From Bacillus sp. AFS073361 (lineage in GTDB: Bacteria > Bacillota > Bacilli > Bacillales > Cytobacillaceae), in contig NZ_NUZU01000031.1 in the NCBI RefSeq assembly GCF_002567005.1, forward strand, positions 100,525-164,524: a DNA stretch of 64,000 nucleotides, in the 5' to 3' direction. Below the pieces are notes generated by a model that saw nothing but the letters and a program-made list of their open reading frames with translations, did no database searches and was not told the DNA's origin. Of the stretch, positions 9,227 through 17,446 are shown piece by piece (positions within the stretch are counted from its first letter, which is position 1; every line of letters starts with the position of its first letter). The position numbers and the translations under genes are program-made.

Positions 9227-9358
9227 TTAACGTTCCCTTCTTCTGTATGTTTTCTAAAAACCTCATCCATAACTTCAATATTATACTACTAGCTGGTTTC
9301 GAAAAGGAAAAAATGGAATGTAATGAAATCACCCAGTTCTATCCATTCTTAACAGCTT

Positions 9359-9400
9359 GCCTATTTTTCTCTTGAGAAATATAAACAGGCTTTTTTATTA
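9359..9400 (+). terminator. Hairpin with T-tract and no upstream plus-strand gene
   Basis: GCCTATTTTTCTC pairs imperfectly with GAAATATAAACAGGC and is followed by TTTTTTATTA on the plus strand. No plus-strand gene ends before it, so it may end a short leader or non-coding transcript ahead of the coat gene, or be a relic. Confidence 0.45.
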
Positions 9401-9471
9401 GGACAACGTCTTCCCGTGATACATATACATGCAGTATAAATTTAATTGTGGAATGTAAGGGGAGAATTTTT

Positions 9472-10734
9472 ATGGATAGAGACATCATGAAAAAGTTCAT
9501 TGGCAAAGTAATCAAGATTGGTAGAGGAGGACCTGAATCCAAAATTGGGATGTTAATGGATACCGGCGACGATCATATCACCATTCTCACCGAAGATGAT
9601 GGAATTGTTTACTACAATACGAATCATATTAAAAGTTTTACAGATAACATAAAAGAGAGTATGTCTTTCGACATAGACCTACCTGAAAATTTAACATTTA
9701 TAAAAGGGGCTAATCTCCAAGAACTGCTTGGCTCAATGAAATACAAATGGATTAAAATTAATCGTGGCGGCCCTGAGACCATAGAGGGAGTACTCGCAAA
9801 TGCAGATAATGATTCTATTTTTTTAATCAATGGTCAGGAACTCGTTCGTCTTTCCATGTACCATATTAAAAGTATTAGCTATGGTTTAAAAATTCAAAAG
9901 ACCAATAGTGAAAACACTTATACACAACAATCACAACAAAGAGAAGGAAAATCAAGTAATAGCAGTCAAAATAAAAAAAATAACAGTCAAAAAAACAAAA
10001 ATAAAAATAAAAATAAGAAAAACCGCAATAAGAGATCTTCGCAAAAAACAACGGATAATGATGCGGAAACGAATATAGCAAATCCATTATCCATAACGGG
10101 AATTTCGTTTGAAATAGATATTGAAGAGGCTGAAATGAATCAATCATTGCCTAAATTCACAACTGAAACTTCGCAAGGAACGCCTGTTGGAGAGGATGAC
10201 GGTAGTCTTTCCATTCCATTGGCCACAATGGAAACATCAGAAGGAGAACCTATTGATGAGGATGACGATAGTCTTTCCATTCCATTATCCACAATGGAAA
10301 CTCCGCAAGGAGAACGTATTGATGAGGATGACGATAGTCTTTCCATTCCATTATCCACAATGGAAACTTCGCAAGGAGCACCTATTGATGAGGATAACGG
10401 TAGTCTTTCCATTCCATTGGCCACAATAGAAACTTCTAAAGTAATGCCTATTGTAGAGGATGAAAGTAATCTAGCCATTCCACTCTCGGCACTGGAAGCT
10501 TCGCAAGTAATACCTGTATTTGAGGATGAAAGTGATTTATCCATTCCACTATCCACATGGGAAACTTCGCAAGAAACACCTGTTGGAGAGGATGAAAGTG
10601 ATCTAGAAACTCCTCTATACACAATGGAAACTACAAAAGTAACAACTGGTGAAGACATGCTAATTGATCTAGCAGTTCTAATTACTCTAATGAAAAAGTT
10701 TATAAGAAAATATTCAAACAATACCCAAAATTAA
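9472..10734 (+). CDS. CotB-like spore coat protein with acidic 22-aa repeats
   Basis: About 420 residues; ATG at 9472 is chosen because AAGGGGAG lies 7 bases upstream. Two N-terminal repeats, IGKVIKIGRGGPESKIGML and YKWIKINRGGPETIEGVL, each followed by a YxxxHIKS segment, match the RGGPES modules of B. subtilis CotB. Then comes a Ser/Lys/Asn-rich linker (KKNNSQKNKNKNKNKKN). Instead of CotB's Ser/Lys tail, the C-terminus carries about eight acidic units of 22 residues (consensus DEDDDSLSIPLSTMETSQG.PI). It is a structural protein of the spore coat by family. The replacement of a basic tail by an acidic repeat is unusual and may change its charge partner in the coat. Confidence 0.75.
   Translation: MDRDIMKKFIGKVIKIGRGGPESKIGMLMDTGDDHITILTEDDGIVYYNTNHIKSFTDNIKESMSFDIDLPENLTFIKGANLQELLGSMKYKWIKINRGGPETIEGVLANADNDSIFLINGQELVRLSMYHIKSISYGLKIQKTNSENTYTQQSQQREGKSSNSSQNKKNNSQKNKNKNKNKKNRNKRSSQKTTDNDAETNIANPLSITGISFEIDIEEAEMNQSLPKFTTETSQGTPVGEDDGSLSIPLATMETSEGEPIDEDDDSLSIPLSTMETPQGERIDEDDDSLSIPLSTMETSQGAPIDEDNGSLSIPLATIETSKVMPIVEDESNLAIPLSALEASQVIPVFEDESDLSIPLSTWETSQETPVGEDESDLETPLYTMETTKVTTGEDMLIDLAVLITLMKKFIRKYSNNTQN
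10150..10650 (+). repeat. Tandem 66-bp repeats in the coat gene
   Basis: About eight 66-bp units with the core CTTTCCATTCCATT and ACTTCGCAAG. The central four are near-identical and the outer ones diverged, suggesting recent expansion from the middle. The period keeps the reading frame (22 codons), so copy number can vary without breaking the gene. Confidence 0.85.
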
Positions 10735-10787
10735 ACCTTTATTCCTTTTGTTTTGAAATATTTGGAATTAATCACTCTCACACATTA

Positions 10788-10820
10788 CAAAAAAGAAAGA
10801 CCATCATTTGGTCTTTCTTC
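10788..10820. terminator. Convergent terminator between the coat gene and mscS
   Basis: GAAAGACC / GGTCTTTC stem (10795-10802, 10810-10817), 7-nt loop, with an A-tract on one side and TTCTTCTT on the other. It serves both converging genes. Confidence 0.75.
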
Positions 10821-10844
10821 TTCTATGTTACTATCCATCGATTT

Positions 10845-11963
10845 TCAATCAAATGAACCCATTGTTTGGAATAATTCTTCATTTGATTTTGGAGTTACAT
10901 AAATGGTTCGACTTGGAAACGCTATGTCTACTCCCTCTTCCTCTAATATCGCCATAATGGCTAAATTGATTTCATGTTTAATTTTAACGTGCTCTGCCCA
11001 GACAGTAGAATTCGTAAAGAAGTAGATAAGAATATCGAGACTACTCTCATTATAATGATCAAATGCAACCATAATCGTATCAGGATGGATTTCTTCATGT
11101 GTGGTTAATAAATGTTCAATCCGTTTAACCACTCGTTGAATTTGTTCTTTCGTCGTTTGATAGTTAAGTCCTAAGTGAAAAGAAATTTTTCTCTTCCCCA
11201 TTCGACTCCAGTTGGTAATGGCTTCATTGGCAAGTGTTGCATTGGGAACGGTAACTAGCGCCTGACTAAACGTACGAATTTTCGTGCTTCTGAAATTAAT
11301 ATCTTCGACAATCCCTTCGACACTAGGTGTTAAGATCCAATCTCCAATCGAAAAAGGTTTTTCAGTGACAATGACGATTCCGCCTATTAGATTTCCTACC
11401 GCTTCTTTTGCAGCTAAAGCAAAGGCTAGACCCCCTAGCCCTAGACCAGCCACCAATCCGTTGACGTCATAATCAAACTCTTGGCCAATAATACTAATGC
11501 TGATGGCAATGATGATGACGCGGATCGTCCTTGAAATGAACGGTAATAGAATTAAATCAATCTTATTGTTGATCTTTTGATTAACACTTATTAAAATACC
11601 CTCAGTTGGAGATGACAAGTTAAACAAGCCCCAAGTAATTAATACGATAACCATAGAACGGAGGAATTTTAAAAATAACGTATTATGCTGTTCGATAAAC
11701 GGGAAATAATCCATGGCTAAATACAAACCTATAATGATAAAGAACCATCCCAAAGGACGTTCAAATCCTAAACAAATTTTAGTAAAAACATCAGTTGGTG
11801 TTTTCCGAGATAATTTTACAATCAACTGAAATACATACTTTGTAAATATGTTTCTAAAAAGGATAAATAATACCAAAATACCAATAGAAATTCCTAAATT
11901 TTTTAACATGTCATAGTCTAATCCCGCCATTGAAAAAGCCATGACAAATGAACCAAAAGACAT
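10845..11963 (-). CDS. MscS-family mechanosensitive channel
   Basis: A 372-residue membrane channel with five N-terminal helices followed by the MscS core. The pore helix GLVAGLGLGGLAFALAAKEAVGNLIGGIVIVTEKPFSIGDWI shows the Gly/Ala packing pattern of TM3 and the beta-domain entry of MscS, and KIRTFSQALVTVPNATLANEAITNWSR is the following beta domain. It is larger than E. coli MscS (286 aa) and resembles B. subtilis YhdY. It releases osmolytes on hypo-osmotic shock. Start ATG at 11963 behind AGAGAAGG. Single-gene unit. Confidence 0.88.
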   Translation of the reverse strand: MSFGSFVMAFSMAGLDYDMLKNLGISIGILVLFILFRNIFTKYVFQLIVKLSRKTPTDVFTKICLGFERPLGWFFIIIGLYLAMDYFPFIEQHNTLFLKFLRSMVIVLITWGLFNLSSPTEGILISVNQKINNKIDLILLPFISRTIRVIIIAISISIIGQEFDYDVNGLVAGLGLGGLAFALAAKEAVGNLIGGIVIVTEKPFSIGDWILTPSVEGIVEDINFRSTKIRTFSQALVTVPNATLANEAITNWSRMGKRKISFHLGLNYQTTKEQIQRVVKRIEHLLTTHEEIHPDTIMVAFDHYNESSLDILIYFFTNSTVWAEHVKIKHEINLAIMAILEEEGVDIAFPSRTIYVTPKSNEELFQTMGSFD

Positions 11964-12076
11964 TCTAAAATACCTTCTCTCTTTTTACGATATATTTTTT
12001 GCAGAATTACATTTTCATATAATAACTGCTTCCACAAAATTTTTAAATACAACTATAGTCTTAGATTGGAAGAAAA

Positions 12077-12108
12077 TAAAAAAGATGAAGAACGGTGCCT
12101 CCATCTTT
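12077..12108 (-). terminator. Terminator of the YwaF-like gene
   Basis: AAAGATG and CATCTTT stem with CTT/GAG extension; T6 on the minus strand, directly past the stop at 12121. Confidence 0.7.
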
Positions 12109-12120
12109 ATCGCCTTTTGA

Positions 12121-12846
12121 TTAATTTTGTTTTACCGAAACGCTTTTTTTATTTTCAATCCGTTGTAAAATACCTATTGGAAGATACGTAATGAAAAAGA
12201 CAATCAGGGCGGCAATCTCGAGATTTATATAATACATAATTCCATTGCCGAAAAAAGTGAGGATCGTTTTGGCTTCTGTTGGACTCGCTAAGTAGAAAAA
12301 GTTGGTGCCAAGCAGCAGATTTAAGAAAAAGATGGGGACAGCGATCAGGTTCACGGTTAAGAAACTAGAAATCATTGCTTTCATCGGTACCCTATAATCT
12401 TCAAAAAGAATAAAGTAAAAGGCGGCTAACGGAATAACGGAATGATGAAGGAAGTATTCAATATAGCGAAAATGTGGGAAATTGTAGGTCATTTCAGGTG
12501 TAACCATTGCTAAAATGGGGGTTAATGTACCAAAAAAATACAACAAATAAAACACTTTTTTGTTCCTTTTCAAGAATAAAAACATCGCCAAAAATGAACT
12601 AATAGAACACAGTTGTAATGGAAGATTACTCACAGCCCATTGTTGGGTAAGTATTAACCATAATTGCAAAGAAATCTCACAGGTTGGCAAAAGTATAAAC
12701 AAGGACCATTTGATGACCAGTTGGTATCGCTTCTGTTGATTTCTGAAATACACCAATGCACCACATGCAGCGAAGAATAATACTAACGTAACAATGTGGA
12801 CTGTTGAAAACATCTTGAATCCCTGCATTCCTGTAGCAGAAAACAT
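12121..12846 (-). CDS. TIGR02206/YwaF-family membrane protein
   Basis: About 241 residues with seven predicted membrane helices. The opening FKMFSTVHIVTLVLFF and the motifs LPLQLCSISSF and YFLHHSVIPLAAFY are characteristic of the YwaF/TIGR02206 family of unknown function. ATG at 12846 is preferred over the in-frame ATG at 12873 because GAGAGGTG lies 9 bases upstream. It is a lone gene between two terminators. No transport motif is recognised, so no activity is claimed. Confidence 0.75.
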   Translation of the reverse strand: MFSATGMQGFKMFSTVHIVTLVLFFAACGALVYFRNQQKRYQLVIKWSLFILLPTCEISLQLWLILTQQWAVSNLPLQLCSISSFLAMFLFLKRNKKVFYLLYFFGTLTPILAMVTPEMTYNFPHFRYIEYFLHHSVIPLAAFYFILFEDYRVPMKAMISSFLTVNLIAVPIFFLNLLLGTNFFYLASPTEAKTILTFFGNGIMYYINLEIAALIVFFITYLPIGILQRIENKKSVSVKQN

Positions 12847-12968
12847 GATGCCATCACACCTCTCCCTGTACATTGAAATGCTGCTATTCTAAATAGTATT
12901 CATTTACCGAAAAATCTGACACGATTTTCTTTAGTTCGAACCGATTAGATCAAGTGACTCGATACACA

Positions 12969-13006
12969 AAAAAGTTGGTACCTTTAGAACCAGGCACCAA
13001 CCCTTT
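12969..13006 (-). terminator. Terminator of the CBS-HEPN gene
   Basis: GTTGGTACCT / AGGCACCAAC stem (12974-12983, 12992-13001) with T6 on the minus strand. The other side carries CCTTTTT, so it may also act in reverse. Confidence 0.7.
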
Positions 13007-13049
13007 TTCTCTTATTTTTTCTTACACTTTCTGTAGTAGTGATCCTTCC

Positions 13050-13856
13050 TCATATCTTTTCGCAAGCTCCTAATAAGTTCTCAGTCTGTTCAAGTACTAA
13101 GAACAGCTCATCCCAAGAATTTTGTGTCGTCAAGTTCTGGGCATGTGCTAAGTTGTTTCGTAAACCCTCTAATTGTTTAAAGTATGTTTTCCCTTTGCTC
13201 TTTGATTTAATCCCTAAAAGTTCCCGTAACGGATTCTCATTCAGGACGATGTCTCGTTTATCACAAATTTGTAGGCAATCACATAATTGAATGGCTTCGT
13301 TCCGTGACTTTCTAAGTGAAAATAATTCTTCAGCTAATTGAATTCGATGGCCACTTAAATGTTTTTTCCAGGTATTATCAGGGAAAAAATCATTAATAAT
13401 TCGATATAAGTGCATCTCTAACAAGGTAATCAGCCCAAATAATAACATTCGAATCGGTGGTTTTTGGAGATCTGCCAGCGTTACTACTTTTGTTACCCTA
13501 TTCCCTTCCAGGATAAATACTCGCTCTTTCTCTTTTAAAAAAAATAAAGTATCAATTAATGGTGTGGATTCCGAGACAAGCTCGGTCGGACTAAAACTCC
13601 GGTAATACTCTTCACAGATTCCTACCGTTAATTCATTTCTAATAACATAACCGATAACCACTCCACGATCTTCCACACCCATCACATCATAGTCTTTCAT
13701 ATCCATCATGTTTTTTATCATTTGAGCATCATCCGTAAGATGACACGTATCCATGGTTTCAGAAATACTGTTCACTGTTATGTTTTGCTCATACAACGAC
13801 CGAAGATTTTTATAAGAACTTACTTTATCACGTTGCTTTGTTGGCATAAATGTCAA
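13050..13856 (-). CDS. CBS-pair protein with C-terminal HEPN-like motif
   Basis: 268 residues. The first 140 look like a CBS pair (YDVMGVEDRGVVIGYVIRNELT, and VFILEGNRVTKVVTLADLQKPP). The C-terminal 120 residues are helical and contain LRNNLAHAQ, an R-x4-H motif (Arg233, His238) as in HEPN RNases and minimal HEPN domains. The TTG start at 13856 is supported by AGGAG 6 bases upstream; the later ATG would be 15 away. Its neighbour upstream is the proline-pathway regulator, which also begins with a CBS-like region. CBS pairs usually bind adenine nucleotides, so a nucleotide-gated HEPN protein is conceivable; RNase activity is not shown. Confidence 0.65.
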   Translation of the reverse strand: MTFMPTKQRDKVSSYKNLRSLYEQNITVNSISETMDTCHLTDDAQMIKNMMDMKDYDVMGVEDRGVVIGYVIRNELTVGICEEYYRSFSPTELVSESTPLIDTLFFLKEKERVFILEGNRVTKVVTLADLQKPPIRMLLFGLITLLEMHLYRIINDFFPDNTWKKHLSGHRIQLAEELFSLRKSRNEAIQLCDCLQICDKRDIVLNENPLRELLGIKSKSKGKTYFKQLEGLRNNLAHAQNLTTQNSWDELFLVLEQTENLLGACEKI

Positions 13857-13906
13857 ATAAATCTCCTCCCATAAGTTCTTCTTGATGACCTTTCACTGTG
13901 GATTGA

Positions 13907-13938
13907 AGAAAAAATACACCATTGTTGGTGTATTTTCC
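13907..13938 (-). terminator. Terminator of the proline-pathway regulator gene
   Basis: AAAATACACCA / TGGTGTATTTT perfect stem with a 4-nt loop and T6 on the minus strand, immediately past the stop at 13941. Confidence 0.8.
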
Positions 13939-13940
13939 AT

Positions 13941-15635
13941 TTAATTTAATCCATATTCTTTTATTTTGTTATACAATGTCCCTCGTGAAATACCTAAAAG
14001 GTTAGCCGCCGCGCTTTTATTTCCATAGGTTTTTCTTAATGCTTCCTCAATCTCAATCACTTCAGGATTTATTCGAACATCTTCCAGATGAACAATTTCT
14101 TCTTTTGGACTGGTAGTTTGTTTCACGGTTAACTTACTTTTCATATTATCAGGCAAATGTTCATCGGTAATGACAGATTTGTCAGTAAGGAGAACCAAAC
14201 GTTCGATTGTGTTCCTAAGTTCACGGATATTACCTGGCCAGTCATAGTTCACCAACAGGTTCATGGTTTCAGAAGAGATTTCCTGCACTGGCTTTTTATA
14301 CTTAGAGCTGAATTCCAGAATATAGTTCTGGATATGGGCAACGATATCCTTTTTTCTAGTTCTTAAGGGCGGGATATCAATGGTAATAACGGATAAATGA
14401 AAATAAAGCTGCTCGTTGAAATGTCCTTCTTTCACGAGTATTTCAATCGATTCTGACGTGGATGTGATTATTCGGGTTGGTGAGGTAATTTTCTCTACTC
14501 CTCCGACCCGGTAAAAACAGTGATCGACCATATAATTTAGTAGTTTTCCTTGAATCTGAAGCGGCATCTTGTCAATATTTTCTATAAATAATGTACCGCC
14601 TAGAGCTTGCTCGATCCGACCGATTTGTAAGGTTTGCTGTTCCGCTGTAAAGGTTTCCTTTTGAAAACCGAAAAGTTCCATTTCCAACAAAGCAGGAGGA
14701 ATGACAGAACAGTTTAGGGTAATAAATGGCCCTTCGGCCTTTGTGCCTCCATAATGAATCGCTTGTGCTAACATTTCCTTTCCAGATCCAGGTTCCCCTG
14801 TTAAGTGAATCGGAATATCCGCATGGGCAACCTTTTGCGCAATCTTCAACGCTTCCTGAAATTTAGGACTCTCACTTACCATGGTTGAAAAGGGACTGTT
14901 TTTTTGAACAAGCACGGAAGAATTGGAATCCAATTCTTCGTTTAGTCGGATAATATTCGTGATATTCTGTTCGGTCGCGACTCCGCCAATAATCTTATTT
15001 TCGATGATGATGGGTGAAGCGTTAATGAGAACATGTGTATCCTTATCAGGTCGATGATATTGCCCTCTTACCGGCCGTCCCTCATTTAAAATTCGGTGCA
15101 GGACAATCGATTCATCACGAAAGTGCTCCCCTATTTTTTTTCCAAGGATGTACTCTTTTTTAATCTTATAGGTTTCCTCCGCTGTTGTATTCCAATAGAC
15201 CACGCGTCCCACCTGATCGACCGCTGTGACTGATTCATTAATCGTTTCTGCTAAGGTCTGAAAATAAGCAGAAATCTGGCGGTTTTCTTCTTCTAGCATT
15301 TCCATCCGCTTTTCAGCTGAAAGAACCCCAACAATCCCCTTTTCATCTTTTACAAGAACCGGCCTCCGCCAATCAACCGGCCCATCGACTCCATTGACAT
15401 CCGAAATGACAGATGATGGCAGCCAGTGAAGCTGTTCTAGCCAATTATTAATGGGTATCGAGTCGTCACCTAAATCCATCAGGCTTTTTTCATAATTAGC
15501 AATGATCAAGTATGTTCCACCTGACACAATAACAAAATGGTACTCGTTCAGTTTCTCTTTAATATCTAGTAATGGTATATGTTGATTAACAATTGTAAAG
15601 GAATCATCCAGTATCAATTGAACACTTTTGAACAT
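13941..15635 (-). CDS. Sigma-54-activator-like regulator with degenerate AAA+ motifs, probably controls proline catabolism
   Basis: 564 residues: CBS-like N-terminus (1-115), PAS domain (about 122-230), AAA+ domain (250-480), Fis-type HTH at the C-terminus (EALRKTYGNKSAAANLLGISRGTLYNKIKEYG). Walker A is intact (GEPGSGKE, 280-287) and the arginine-finger region PPLRTRKKD is kept. But the sigma-54-contact loop GAFTGA is ETFTAE (327-332), and Walker B, normally LFLDEI, is LFIENI. Both deviations were read directly from the DNA. It lies just after putB-rocA-putP in the same direction, so proline control is likely. I found no -24/-12 promoter there, which fits loss of sigma-54 coupling as in TyrR-type regulators. 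Confidence 0.8.
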   Translation of the reverse strand: MFKSVQLILDDSFTIVNQHIPLLDIKEKLNEYHFVIVSGGTYLIIANYEKSLMDLGDDSIPINNWLEQLHWLPSSVISDVNGVDGPVDWRRPVLVKDEKGIVGVLSAEKRMEMLEEENRQISAYFQTLAETINESVTAVDQVGRVVYWNTTAEETYKIKKEYILGKKIGEHFRDESIVLHRILNEGRPVRGQYHRPDKDTHVLINASPIIIENKIIGGVATEQNITNIIRLNEELDSNSSVLVQKNSPFSTMVSESPKFQEALKIAQKVAHADIPIHLTGEPGSGKEMLAQAIHYGGTKAEGPFITLNCSVIPPALLEMELFGFQKETFTAEQQTLQIGRIEQALGGTLFIENIDKMPLQIQGKLLNYMVDHCFYRVGGVEKITSPTRIITSTSESIEILVKEGHFNEQLYFHLSVITIDIPPLRTRKKDIVAHIQNYILEFSSKYKKPVQEISSETMNLLVNYDWPGNIRELRNTIERLVLLTDKSVITDEHLPDNMKSKLTVKQTTSPKEEIVHLEDVRINPEVIEIEEALRKTYGNKSAAANLLGISRGTLYNKIKEYGLN

Positions 15636-15756
15636 ACTAAAATCCTTTCATGCTTTATTATCACATTAACATTATCATAAATTGAACGCCTATTCTAGCA
15701 AACCAGACCTTTTAAGTGCCATAGATTAGGACTCTCCAGATAGGAATGAACATGAA

Positions 15757-15803
15757 TGAAAAAAGCTGAACCCGAAACTGAATTCGGGTATCAGCTTTTT
15801 TTC
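15757..15803 (-). terminator. Terminator after putP
   Basis: AAAGCTGAACCCGAA pairs with TTCGGGTATCAGCTTT, followed on either side by A/T runs. It separates putP from the regulator gene. Confidence 0.8.
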
Positions 15804-15863
15804 ACCAACATGCACTTTAACCCTATGATCAAATTTTGGCTTTTTGGTCAACGTGTTAAAAGG

Positions 15864-17327
15864 TTATGCTGAGTGTTTATATTGATCAAATTCTCTTTGT
15901 AATTGCTCACTTGGTTCGGGAGTCATTAAGCTGACGATCCAGATGGCTGCCAAACCGACAATAAATCCTGGGATAATTTCGTATAAATTGTTTTTTAATA
16001 CGGGTACACTGGCCCATATGATGACCGTTACGGCACCGCCAACCATTCCGGCAAGAGCACCCCATCTGTTCATCCGTTTCCAGTATAGGCTCATCAGAAT
16101 AACTGGACCAAACGAAGCTCCAAAGCCAGCCCAAGCGTATCCGACCAGCGATAAAATGGTTCCATATTTATCAAAGGCTATGACTACAGCAATGATCGAA
16201 ACAACTAGCACAGAGAGTCTGCTGATCATCATGAGTTCTTTATCTGTTGCTGAGCGGCGGAAGAACGTCTTATACACATCCTCGGTCAGCGAACTTGCGG
16301 TCACAAGAAGCTGGGATGAGATCGTACTCATAACCGCAGCTAATAATGCAGCCAGTAAAAACCCAGTAATTAATGGATGAAATAAAATGCGGCTTAGTTC
16401 AATAAAGACGGTCTCAGGATCTGCTAGTGTGAGTCCCTGTTTAGAATAAAAGGCCAAACCGATGAAACCGGTAAACATCGCACCACCAACCGAAAAAATC
16501 ATCCAGCCCATACCAATTTGTCTTGCTTTTTTAATTTCTTTCACGGACGAAATCGCCATAAAGCGGACAATGATATGAGGCTGGCCAAAGTAACCCAACC
16601 CCCACGCCATCAAGGAAACAATGCCTAACACGGTAGTCCCTTTAAAAATATCAAATAACTTCGGATCGATTCCCTTTATTTCCTGAAATGCGGGACCAAT
16701 GCCGCCGACTTCCATAATAGTTACAATTGGGACCAAAATAAGTGCAGTAACCATAATTAAACCTTGTACAAAATCGGTCCAGCTTACAGCCAAAAAGCCG
16801 CCAAATAAAGTATATGCAATTACGACAGCAGCGATAATCCATAGCCCTGCTTGGTAATGCAGATTAAAGGTTGATTCAAACAGAACCCCGCCTGAAACCA
16901 TTCCCGATGATACATAGAAAGTAAAAAAGACAATAATGATGAGTCCAGAGGTCAAACGAAGCAGATTTGAACCATCTGCAAAACGATTCTCCAGGAACGC
17001 AGGAATGGTCATCGAATTGTTGGCGTTCTCTGTATAGGTTCTTAACTGCGGTGCTACATAAAGCCAGTTTATATAGGCCCCTATGGTTAAACCAATGGCG
17101 ATCCATGAGGCACTCAACCCTTGAGAAAACATGGCCCCAGGAAGACCCATTAGGAGCCAGCCGCTCATATCAGACGCCCCTGCACTTAGTGCAGTAACAG
17201 CAGGCCCCAGACCTCTTCCGCCTAACATATAATCTTCAAGATTAGACGTACGTTTGTATGCAAAATAACCAATGATCAGCATACCTGCCATATAAATACC
17301 GATAGAAATTAGAATCTGTATATTCAA
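15864..17327 (-). CDS. putP: Sodium/proline symporter
   Basis: 487 residues, 13 predicted helices, of the solute:sodium symporter family. DYMLGGRGLGPAVTALSAGASDMSGWLLMGLPG is the PutP N-terminal signature, with the Ser/Asp region that binds sodium and proline. LGYFGQPHIIVRFMAI is also highly typical of PutP. It imports proline with Na+ to feed the two enzymes encoded upstream. It sits 119 bp after rocA; that gap holds a cre-like site and a hairpin, so expression may be separately tuned. Confidence 0.93.
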   Translation of the reverse strand: MNIQILISIGIYMAGMLIIGYFAYKRTSNLEDYMLGGRGLGPAVTALSAGASDMSGWLLMGLPGAMFSQGLSASWIAIGLTIGAYINWLYVAPQLRTYTENANNSMTIPAFLENRFADGSNLLRLTSGLIIIVFFTFYVSSGMVSGGVLFESTFNLHYQAGLWIIAAVVIAYTLFGGFLAVSWTDFVQGLIMVTALILVPIVTIMEVGGIGPAFQEIKGIDPKLFDIFKGTTVLGIVSLMAWGLGYFGQPHIIVRFMAISSVKEIKKARQIGMGWMIFSVGGAMFTGFIGLAFYSKQGLTLADPETVFIELSRILFHPLITGFLLAALLAAVMSTISSQLLVTASSLTEDVYKTFFRRSATDKELMMISRLSVLVVSIIAVVIAFDKYGTILSLVGYAWAGFGASFGPVILMSLYWKRMNRWGALAGMVGGAVTVIIWASVPVLKNNLYEIIPGFIVGLAAIWIVSLMTPEPSEQLQREFDQYKHSA

Positions 17328-17357
17328 AGCCCATCCCCCATTCTGTTTTTGAATCCT

Positions 17358-17372
17358 ATGAAGCGCTTACAA
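17358..17372 (-). promoter_or_regulatory. Candidate cre (CcpA) site upstream of putP
   Basis: TTGTAAGCGCTTCAT on the minus strand fits WTGNAANCGNWNNCW with one mismatch. It lies 31 bp upstream of the putP start. Carbon-catabolite control of proline uptake would be sensible, but the evidence is one motif. Confidence 0.4.
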
Positions 17373-17403
17373 TAAAATTTTAAACACGATTGGTTTTGGA
17401 AGA

Positions 17404-17432
17404 GTTCCCCCCTCTTGATGAGGAGGGTTCCC
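17404..17432 (-). other. Hairpin between rocA and putP
   Basis: GGGGAACCCTCCTC and AGAGGGGGGAACTC can form a strong GC stem on the minus strand, but no clear U-tract follows. It may be a 3-prime stabiliser of the putB-rocA message or a weak terminator. Confidence 0.4.
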
Positions 17433-17446
17433 CGTTTCTACAATTA

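Noticed and set aside
9400..9471. Sigma-K promoter for the coat gene
   Set aside because: CATATACAT is near the -10 consensus but lacks a convincing -35; not supportable without transcript data.
10140..10721. 193-codon minus-strand frame across the coat-gene repeats
   Set aside because: It is the antisense of the 66-bp tandem repeats; no ribosome site, and the sense frame is a recognisable CotB-like protein.
15943..16380. 145-codon plus-strand frame inside putP
   Set aside because: Antisense of a clearly assigned transporter; low-complexity Thr/Ala composition without a start signal.
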